In this document: positions 55,901 to 64,000 of the stretch, piece after piece | How the letters are laid out: each line of letters begins with the position of its first letter | Position numbering within the stretch: position 1 is the stretch's first letter | DNA from: Nematostella vectensis | Taxonomy: Eukaryota > Cnidaria > Anthozoa > Actiniaria > Edwardsiidae | Assembly: GCF_932526225.1 (NCBI RefSeq) | Contig: NC_064043.1 | Coordinates: forward strand, 8,671,501 to 8,735,500 | Length of the DNA stretch: 64,000 nucleotides | Reading direction: 5' to 3' | Notes under the pieces: generated by a model | Told to the model about the DNA's origin: nothing | Database searches by the model: none | What the model saw: only the letters and a program-made list of their open reading frames with translations | Position numbers and translations under genes: made by a program

Positions 55901-56976
55901 CTATGGTGACTATATTGAAATCCGTGATGGCAGTTCAGGCTCAAGCCCGATGCTTGGTCAGCGGTATTGTGGGAACAAGGGCCCAGGGGACACGTTTAGT
56001 AGTGGTGCCCAGATGAGGTTACAGTTTATCTCAGATGATAGTGCCACAGGCCAGGGCTTCAAAGCAACCTTTTCATCCGTCAGTAAACGTGAGTTGGCAG
56101 CATTCATAAACAGCATTGATCTTGACCAATTACCAAGGTCCCTTTAAGAGCTTGTACTTTTTACTATCACATCATACCAGGGCTTTCATGAACTTTCAGA
56201 GTAGGTGGTGGAGATTGATAGGTAGGGGGTGGAAGTTATTTGATCTTTTTAGTTCAAATAAAACTTAAGAAGACTTTAAAAAAAGGTAGCTGCCGGTGCT
56301 CAGTGGAAAAAAGCTGGCGCTTCTGCCGGTCGCCTGGGCCTAATGAAACCCCTGCATACTGTACCTTGTCACGTCACACCATGTCTTGTCACAACACCTA
56401 CTGTACCATATTACGCCACCCCATATCATGTCATACCATGACATGTCACTTCACATATCATGGTACGTCATGCCACACCACATCATGTCACGCCATACCA
56501 TGTTATGTCACACCATATCATGTCACATCAATATTTACAATATGTCAAGCTACATCATACATTGCCACGCCAAGATGCGTCACAGCACCTGACAATTGTT
56601 GTTTGATTATTCTGTTTCAGCATTCAATCGGTTCATTGTGGTTGGTATAGCTATCGGGGCCATTGTGATACTCCTCATTCTTATATTTATCTACTGTAAA
56701 ATCAAGAAAAAGCGTGAAAAAGATCTTCACGACGATTCGCACAGTGAAGATCCGGACCTAGAGCTTCATGAGGTCCACCAATCACATGGACCTGTCAATC
56801 CGTTGCTTAACAACAAGTCAGAAATCTCGAACAATGGTGCACCTCGTCATGATGCCGAGGTCACTTACGCGCCAAAGGACCAAAACGGAGACAGTGAACA
56901 ATTGACGACTGATGCTCCCCCAAACGAGTATGCTTGGTTCAAGCCGAAGAAACGGAGGAGCAAAGGAATTGAGTAG
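52991..56976 (+). CDS. Single-pass membrane protein with four CUB domains (5' exon unresolved)
   Basis: Exons seen: 52991-53044, 53265-53669, 54000-54389, 54896-55273, 55669-56088, 56621-56976, all phase-1 junctions. The first encodes LLVLVLHSQPRSQANSQ, the end of a signal peptide, so an ATG exon must lie upstream. CUB1 FSSPNYPKVYPSYSSCTWII; CUB2 IASPRFPNSYSSIIDCTWKI; CUB3 LFTPNYPQEYPSNKECTWFI; CUB4 IKSPNYPAQYPNSISCTWVI. The last exon has the helix FIVVGIAIGAIVILLILIFI, a KIKKKRE stop-transfer signal and a cytosolic tail of about 95 residues ending PKKRRSKGIE. The exon plan (signal-peptide exon, then one exon per CUB) equals that of the gene at 34438, but here the protein is membrane-spanning. 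Partner and role are unknown; neuropilin-like or receptor-like adhesion functions are possible. Confidence 0.85.
53735..53905 (+). repeat. Degenerate (GAT)n microsatellite in four-CUB gene intron
   Basis: About 170 bases of GATGAT, GATAAT and GTGATAAT variants directly after exon 53265-53669. The open frames through it are repeat artefacts. Confidence 0.85.
56178..56356. repeat. GGGTTTCATTA-family repeat, copy 3
   Basis: Left end CAGGGCTTTCATGAACTTTCAGAGTAG; right end GCCTGGGCCTAATGAAACCCCT. The ends are imperfect inverse copies. The core is GTAGCTGCCGGTGCTCAGTG and GGAAAAAAGCTGGCG. It is the longest copy in the window. Confidence 0.6.
56370..56590 (+). repeat. Degenerate (CATGTCACACCAT)n minisatellite
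   Basis: About fifteen imperfect copies of CATGTCACACCAT/CATATCATGTCA between exons of the four-CUB gene. Confidence 0.75.
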
Positions 56977-57851
56977 GGGGAGGGGTGGGACAGTAAATTG
57001 TACATATGGGTCATCATTTATACACCTATTTCAATTAACAATGTCGGTGCAAATGGCAAACGGTAGTTGTGAGAGTAAGTAATCTAATATAATGAGTTAT
57101 TCACATTGGTAATTTTGGATGGTAGCACTGCCATATCTCATTTGCGCTGACAACATATTTTGAAATAAGTGTATTCAGTACTTTGTACAATGGTGGTTAT
57201 GGATAGGGTATCAGAAAAGAGTAGTTTCACCTCAGATTTTTAGGCAATCATTCTTTATCAAGCAGCAATCCTTGCCTCTGCAGAAGAAAGAGCCTACAGG
57301 TGAAATATAGAATAGCTGCGACTTATATTAATTTTTTAGTCCTTCCAGTGATAAAGGAAACCGTAAGCTTATCAAGCTGGGACCGTCAATCAGCAACTTG
57401 CCCTAACGCTTTAAGCTTTAGAGAAATAACCACAACAAAAAGCTGCTTTTTCAGTTCTTACAAATCGACCAGAGAGTTTCTATGCTGCAACTCTGTGGCA
57501 TGAAACTCTGTGTTTTCTTTTAGTTTAAATTGCCACTCAAAAAGTCAAATGTATTTTAGTGCAAAATGCCTATTCCTCTTGGCAGCTGATGATGGTTTGA
57601 TTTTATTTATTTTAACATCCCCCTTTCATGTAGTTGCACATCTCTAACAGGAGAAGCTAAGTTGTATCACTATGCATTTGTAGGTTGTGTACATTTATTT
57701 TTTTTTTCAGTAAAACTGAAGTAAAATGCAGTTGCTTTTTTTAGAAAATAAAGTAAATAAAGGAAAAAAGAAAATGACATGCCGTCTATGTTTCTGTTCT
57801 CTATAAACATATAATATTTTAATTTGAAACTTCAACCCCCTTTTAAGAGGT
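56977..57851. other. Convergent 3' ends of the four-CUB gene and TFIIIA
   Basis: 875 bases shared by two 3' untranslated regions. AATAAAGTAAATAAAGG at about 57748 is a plus-strand poly(A) candidate. No gene was seen. Confidence 0.5.
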
Positions 57852-60800
57852 CTAGCTGCTTACAGACACCGAGCACCCGAGAGATCGCCTGCCTTTGCAC
57901 CCTTCGCAGAAATGTGTTATGCTACTAGTATCATGAGGCTCCGTAATGCTGCGGATTGCTTGCTCAAGGAGATCATTACAATTTGTGTCTGCCCTCCTCT
58001 CACATATATGTTTGAGTTCGCTAGTAGGAACCGAATCCAAAGCATGATGTAAACTGCTAACTGTTGGTTTTAAACTCTTTTCCTGACTTGTGTGATGTTG
58101 TTGATCAGCTGGGTGGTGCACAGTCTCCATGTTCTGTCCTGCGTCACACTGTGGGTTACCTCTCATCTCACTTATTCTGCTTTGGCTTGGATGGTCGGGT
58201 TCGCTACCTTTAAGGGCGCTATCTTCAGAGGCAATCTGATCATCTGTTGTTTCACCATGTGAATCTTGCCCATCCACTTTTGTGTGTTTATGTTTTCTTT
58301 TTCTTTTCTTTTTAGGCTTGCACTTTTCCTGCAAAAGTGAAGAAAACAGATTTAGAAATCACAATACATAAGCTAATTATCATAGTATCATTAGCCAATT
58401 AGCATGTGAGATTTACAAGAGATGAACTGAATAACAATTAGATTCCATTGTGTTATGATGTGCAATGAAGCTTCTCATTGCCATGCTGGATGGCATTTTG
58501 GTGTCAATCAGCTTGTTTCTCGCATTCTTATTGGTTGGGTAACTTCACAAAAATATCAAAGGTGACTTAGTAGCATACTTCCCACGCCCTTCCCACAAGC
58601 AGCTGCTAAAAACCAAACCACACTTCTCATTATCATAATTGTCTCTCATTATCATCATTGTCATCATTTACTACATCATTGTCATCATTTACTACATCAT
58701 TGTCATCATTATCATAATCAATCACATCATCAGTCATCACCATCACATTATATTACCATCATCGATCATCATTGACATCAACATTATCATCATCGTCATC
58801 AATATTATCATAATTGTTATCATCATCATCACCAACATCATCATCATCATCATTGGCATCAACATCATCATTTTCCCCATCATCAGATGTACTCTACCTT
58901 TTCAGCCTGTTTGTTGTGGTTTTCTAAATGCTGTTCAAGGGATTTCTAACGAAGAATGAATAAAAAAAAATGAAATATGCACTAAATCTAACCACTCATT
59001 GACTGTTACATAAATACTGATAAGCTCATCTTTGAATGGAGTTATACATTGAAAGCTGTAATCGTAATACCTTATGAGCAAAGGTCTTCTCACACCCCTC
59101 TATATGGCAGGTAAATAGCCTTTTGCCTTCATGGTAGGTCTGGATATGAACTCTTAGATTACTTGCCTAAAATAAAAGTAGTCATTCAAATAAATGGCAG
59201 AGCATTATTTTTAACATAACCACATCAGTGTTACTATTGGAGCCTATGCAAACAGTGATGTTATCCTTCACCAAATTGCCATCATTGTGACCGGTTTGCC
59301 ATCTTCAACACCACCAATCAATATCTTTCTGCCAAAAATGTTTATGACTTGGCAGTAAAAACAATGCAAATAATTGATTGGTTTAGACAATTTATTGACT
59401 AATTCCCTATACCAAGATGGGATTGGGAATTTCAATTCTTATTCTACAAGTGCTGACCTTTTGTTCCTTGCAATCACCACCAAAACCATCATAACCATCA
59501 TCATTACCAAAATGACTATCAAAATTACCACCACCACCTCATTATCTTCCCCATAATAATTACCATCATCAGGATAGTCCTTACCACCATTATAAGTAAC
59601 ACTAAGCACTTTTATAATCACCACCACTATCATCACACCAAACGTCTCCACCACCAAACACTCTTCACTATATCTACTCCATTAATACCCTTCATAAGCA
59701 TCAACATTGTCATCATCAGTGGGATAACCATTTGTACCTTGGTAAACAGCTTTCCACATGTCTCCCTGGGACACTCAAACACCTTTCTGTCTGGAGCATG
59801 GATCTCTTTGTGTTTTTTCAGCTGATAAAAAAAGAGGCAGTGTGAAAAGAACAATAAACAGACACACTCAACAGCCATGTTAAACTACATACCAGATATC
59901 TAGACAAGAAAACTTTGTCACAAGTTCTACATGTGAAACCTGTCAAAAAAGATGATTATTAACAACAAGTGTACTCAAATAAAAAAGACTTAAGACTTTT
60001 AATGTACATGACAAAAGGATACTAACCATGTGAGGCAATGTGGCGTCTGAGTAAATGGAAAGAAGAAAACCTCTCTTCACAGTCTGGGTGGGAGCAAACA
60101 TGTCCTACACAACAAGCAATTGAGAATTTACACAACTGAAATACATCTGACAAACTACAGAACTAGCCAAACATGCTGACACCCCACCCCTCCTCACCTA
60201 TTTTAAGATATTTTGCATAAAAGAATATAAAGAAATATAAGGAAATGGATGGAAGAACATCCCCGTCTTATAACCCTTGCATACCCCTACCCTTCATTCT
60301 TAATATGCATCAATTAATGGTTTGAGGTCTTAAGTCGTGGTACCTTTTTTATGTTTCTTCATGTGTCGCAACAGTTTCTGGGTTGTTGGGAAGCTCTCAT
60401 CACAGCCTGGTGACTCGCAACTAGAGGTTGACAAGTGAGATGTATTTTCTTCTCTATTCATTAGAATTACAGTACATGGCAATCCTGTTTGGAGTTTCTT
60501 TGGATATTTTAAACTTAACTCATTTTGAAAAAATGCAGACATTTTGTAAGATATAGATTAAATAGTATTGAGCCCTTTATATTGAATGGAATGGATTTCA
60601 CAGTGACTGACGCAGATCTTATTGACTATTGAAATGCACATTTCATTTGCAAAGAGTTTTAAAGATTATGGAAAATTTGTTGTGTAAGTCAAATCAATAG
60701 CCTTTTAAACGCCTTGTTGCAATGTCTATCTATCAAACCTTCAACAAGGCTCTGCAACAAGACAAACTGAGCCACAGGTTTTGTACCTGAAAGGGAGCTT

Positions 60801-63700
60801 ATTCGCATGTGTATTGTTGTGAATTCTCAACTGTTGTTTTTTCTTAAATGAAGCAGAGCATCCTTCAACATCACACTGAAAAAAATATGGAATAAACTTG
60901 TCAATTAAATGAAAATTAGGCTTCAAAAAACTAAACCAGATAGGCGAGGAAAGGGAGTGACTACCTAGGTTCCTTTAAAGCCAACTTTTAGCCAGGTCCA
61001 TAAGAAAGGGGAGTACCAAGGGGGCATTTGTACCACCTTCAGAACCAAAAGTTACAATTTTAGAGTATGGACTCCACAAAACACAGTACCACAAAATTAT
61101 AAATGTTTCACGAAAAGTATGCATCACCCCTGAGATTTGTCCACACAATTTTACACCCTCCCACAAAACCTTAAAGGTATGGGCCTGATATCATCCTATT
61201 GGTACAACCTTGAATGGTTGATCATGTGATCTTCTCTCATGTCTTGTTAAGTTTTGCTTCAGGGAGAATGCTACCCCACAGCCTGGAAAAGAACACCTAC
61301 AAAACAGGGGAGTGATTAATACAAAACATATACTGTAAAAACACAACCTGCAGAAGCCACAGGGAGCCCAAGCTCACAGTTAGTGTTTTTTGGTTTTGTG
61401 AGAAATTCTTAATAAAAACACACAAAACTCACCAAGTGATAAGAAGTGATTATTTTAATTTTTCTGTGAAGTTTTATTTTAATTTTTCTGTGAATTTTAC
61501 AAAAAATTTCGTAGAGGTAATTTTAAAATGATCACTTCTAACCACTCAGTGAGTTTCGTGTGTTTATATTAAGAATTTTTCCCTGCTAGCAGAGGCCTCT
61601 TTTCTCTGTATTTCGCTGGGCTGGAGTTCGCGAGGAGAAGACACCTCTGCCATGGGTGGCAAGTTTGTTTGATCAAACTGCCGTCCACCATCGTGGACGG
61701 GAGATCCAGAGCGCATGCTCCGTTCATTAATTACTGGCCACTATTTGAGTGACTAGCACATGCGTGAAGCGTATATCGGCTGCGGGATAAGCCCGTATTC
61801 AAAACGGCGTCCTCCGTAGAAATATCCTGCGACGAATTATAAAAGAAGCCATTCAATGCCTTATCTTCATTCAGAATTTTCTCTCTTTTGACTAACGAGT
61901 CAATCTTCCGTCTACAGGTTTTGCATATTCTTCTGGAATTAGCTGAAGTTTACCAAAAAGTTTTGCAACATTTTCTTCGAGTCCATCTGTCGATATTTAC
62001 ATTGAAGAAACTCGCCTGCCCAGATGTCCTGAAATTTATCGCACAAACAAGACAAAACTCGTCTTTGCTGCGTTTGCTGTTCAATCTTTTTAGTGATGTC
62101 TTAGGTGATTGAAATTGAACAGTTGTTTTCTTTTTTGAAGAGGAAAACTAACCAGAGTTTGATTCATAATTTGCGACTAAACCCATACAAAGCATATTAG
62201 CATATTGACAGCTTTCGCGCGATTGTACGGGTTTTGACAGTTGCTTATTAACGCTCACGCATACGCAAGGAAAACAGTTCCGACCCATGGCAGAGAAAAT
62301 ACAGAAAAAAGAGGCTTCTGCTAGCAGGGAATAAGAATTTCTCACAAAACCCAAAATACCAGTAACTGTGAGCTTGGGCTCCCTGTGCAGAAGCCCAGTA
62401 AATTTTACATGAGTTTTTGCAAAAAAAATTATATGGGGGTAGATACATAAAATCCTATGGGGGGAGGGGATGGGGGAAATTTTAAAATATGTGACAAAGT
62501 TATATGGGGAAAGAACATAAAAATATATGGGAAAAGAGCATATCGTAGTAAAGCCCTATTGATTTAACTCAATATATAAATAAACATTTGTGTGTTTCAG
62601 GAAGAGAGGACTAATCAAACCTTTATTGTGGTAGGATAGTTTTTCCCAGCTGAGCAACTTACACTAATTTCTTGGCATCATGTGAGTGTGACAACTGGTG
62701 CCTCTTCAAGTGGAAAGCTCGGTAGAAAGCCTTGTCACAGCCAGGAGACTCACACACAAATGGCCTCTGAATAGAAGACAAGTCCAAGTAATGCACCAGT
62801 CAATTAAAACCCTAGCATCCCGACCCCCAGGACATAGCGGGGAAATTTAATTCATATGTTGTGAAATACGTGTTACTTTCCCGGCCATCAGGGCCTGTGA
62901 CGCTGTGAAAACCCCCAATACATGCCCTTGGTGTTTTCCGATGACGTCCCAAACTGCGACACCTTTTTTTGAGCTACCATGTTCAGTGAACTAAACTTCG
63001 GCTACACCCACTTTTGGGTCCTCTCTAGTATTTTCAGCACAGGCTATGCCAAATTTAAAAATCAACAGACATCAATAGATAGCGAGCAAACTATATTTTG
63101 AAAGATTATAATTTGAATAAGTCGGGAAAAACCAGAGAAGCCAAACGCAATTTCTGGTTCACCAATTCGCCGCCCCCTATCCCGGAGTGTTGAGGGCTTC
63201 TGTTAAATCCCCTGGACCCCGGTGGACTACAGGTGTTGAATAGGTGTTAACTCCCCCGCGTGACCGCGTTACTTCCCCGGTATGTCCCGGGGGACGGGGG
63301 GCCGGGCTGTCTATTGACTGGTGCATAAACTCCTGGTAACTTAGTCAAATAAATTCGGACACCCAACTCTCCAGTTCACATTTACACTGATATAAGGCAT
63401 TTCTATAGATAAAATTATAGTAAAACACTTAGCTTAGCACCTTTTGTTGTTTACATCACGTTGAATTGAGAAATAAGAGTACACTAATCGTTTACTTGTT
63501 TACGTTAAACACGAGCTTTTATCAATCTATCCCCTCTTATCAGAAATACGCCTAAACATTGATTTACTTGCCTCTCCAGTGTGAGTTCGGATGTGTTCTA
63601 CCAGCCTCCAGTTTTTGTTGAACTGTTTACCACACTCCGCGCACACATTTTTCGGTTTGTTTTCGTCCGCTGAATCACACGATTCCACCACGTCCTCCAT
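57852..63700 (-). CDS. GTF3A: Transcription factor IIIA, nine C2H2 zinc fingers, 11 exons, 438 aa
   Basis: RNA polymerase III factor that binds the 5S rRNA gene and 5S rRNA. Minus-strand exons: 63700-63572, 62766-62663, 61296-61209, 60875-60787, 60420-60344, 60104-60027, 59939-59893, 59821-59738, 59166-59071, 58945-58898, 58328-57852; total 438 aa, all phases agree. Fingers in order: CAECGKQF, CESPGCDKAF, CSFPGCGVAF, CDVEGCSASF, CESPGCDESF, CSHPDCEERF, CRTCDKVF, CPRETCGKLF, CHIEGCEKTF. Nine fingers, with TFIIIA-like linkers such as HTGERPF at the first junction and a short sixth-seventh link. A KKKRKRKHKHTK basic stretch follows (nuclear-localisation-like), then an acidic/Ser-rich tail. Intron 1 uses a GC donor (GAG/GCAAGT at 63571), the favoured context for GC-AG introns. 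The zinc-finger frame leaves little doubt. Confidence 0.94.
58640..58880. repeat. (CAT)n-type microsatellite in TFIIIA intron 10
   Basis: About 240 bases of ATCATC, ATTGTCATC and ATCATTACC variants. A second, weaker CAT/CCA block lies at 59480-59715 in intron 8. Confidence 0.85.
61349..62394. mobile_element. TIR element with a nested insertion, TFIIIA intron 2
   Basis: TGCAGAAGC stands on both sides (61349-61357 and 62386-62394). The element begins CACAGGGAGCCCAAGCTCAC and ends with its inverse; arms match for about 55 bases (through TTTTGTGAGAAATTCTTA). Beyond that the left arm is interrupted at about 61410-61572 by a palindromic block (AAAACACACAAAACTCACC ... GTGAGTTTCGTGTGTTT). Then the arm resumes with TTCCCTGCTAGCAGAGGCCTC, again inverse of the right end. 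A CAGGG end with an 8-9 bp target repeat suggests hAT or Mutator-like; it is not decided. No transposase frame. Confidence 0.85.
62791..63326. mobile_element. TIR element in TFIIIA intron 1 (536 bp)
   Basis: Ends ATGCACCAGTCAAT ... ATTGACTGGTGCAT are exact inverses over 14 bases. A second paired block (CCCCCAGGACATAGCGGGGA versus inverse of TTCCCCGGTATGTCCCGGGG) lies 25-30 bases inside. No coding frame. Element type not assigned. Confidence 0.75.
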
Positions 63701-64000
63701 TTTGAAATAGAGAAGCAGAGGAGGACTGGGAAGACTTGCCCTTTTTTTTATAGGGGGGGGGGGGGGGGGGGGGAGGGGGGCTCCAGAGCATGGATGGAGC
63801 CGCAAGCCCTAAGTCCCCAGGCCCGTACCCAGGGGGATGCCGCACCCTCAAGAAAAATCCTGGGTACGGGCCTGCCCCCCCCCCCCCCCCCCAAAAAAAA
63901 AAAAAAAAAAAAAAAAACACCGGCCCCATTCATGTGGTGGCAGGTTTCCCCTCAATTCTCTTATCCGTTTTGCATAATCTGAATTCTATAGAGTGAAGTG
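63701..64000. repeat. TFIIIA upstream flank with G/C-run hairpin repeat
   Basis: A run of about 25 G lies at 63752-63780. The inverted repeat AGGCCCGTACCCAGG (63819-63833) / CCTGGGTACGGGCCT (63859-63873) has 15-bp perfect arms and a 25-base loop. Long C and A runs follow at 63876-63917. Related solo ends occur near 25834 and 26080. The last 80 bases hold nothing recognised. Confidence 0.7.

Noticed and set aside
58639..58959. 106-codon Ile-rich ORF
   Set aside because: Translation of the (CAT)n repeat in TFIIIA intron 10, on the opposite strand to the gene.
61888..62112. 74-codon ORF inside the TIR element in TFIIIA intron 2
   Set aside because: Too short for a transposase and no domain recognised.
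63527..64000. Pro- and Phe/Gly-rich ORFs at the right edge
   Set aside because: They are translations of long G, C, A and T runs, except for the part that is the true TFIIIA exon 1.

Overview
The window reads as animal nuclear DNA, most likely from an anthozoan cnidarian such as a sea anemone. The evidence is compact introns with GT-AG borders, cnidarian-like Wnt, YIPF5 and TFIIIA sequences, CR1/L2-like LINE fragments and many short terminal-inverted-repeat (TIR) elements. The species is an inference. No prokaryotic features were seen. Gene models were built by hand from splice sites, reading phase and family similarity.

Layout. (1) 51-10841 (+): SEC24C/D-type COPII coat gene, 21 exons, about 1239 aa. 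Five of its introns carry tandem repeats, several of which copy the adjoining exon edge and splice site. (2) 11440-14281 (+): LINE with a single open frame that fuses ORF1, endonuclease and reverse transcriptase across internal deletions. (3) 15197-16834 (+): intronless class A GPCR with a very long third intracellular loop. (4) 17659-18525 (-): PRA1-family gene (PRAF2/ARL6IP5 type), head to head with (6). (5) about 18840-20491 (+): broken, 5'-truncated LINE between the two. (6) 20565-23039 (+): YIPF5. (7) 26288-30608 (-): PA-TM-RING E3 ligase of the Goliath/GRAIL type, with two CACGTG boxes upstream. (8) 30609-34437: repeat-rich spacer with a Harbinger-like TIR element, a second TIR element and a degenerate hammerhead-ribozyme-like motif. 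(9) 34438-41421 (+): secreted three-CUB protein with a GPI-signal-like tail. (10) 44373-48301 (+): Wnt gene, best matched to Wnt2, with an unusual lysine/arginine-rich C-terminal tail. (11) 52991-56976 (+): four-CUB single-pass membrane protein, paralogous to (9); its first exon is not resolved. (12) 57852-63700 (-): nine-finger transcription factor TFIIIA, convergent with (11), with TIR elements in its first two introns.

How the genes relate. SEC24, YIPF5 and the PRA1-family protein all act in ER-Golgi membrane traffic, and the last two form a divergent pair. The two CUB genes flank Wnt2 in the same orientation, which suggests an old tandem duplication of the CUB gene around it. The rest is single housekeeping or signalling genes separated by mobile-element debris. 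The least ordinary signals are the splice-site-copying tandem repeats in SEC24, the hammerhead-like fold near 33.7 kb, the fused LINE frame, the Mutator-like element built of internal tandem repeats at 35.2-36.0 kb, and the Wnt2 basic tail.
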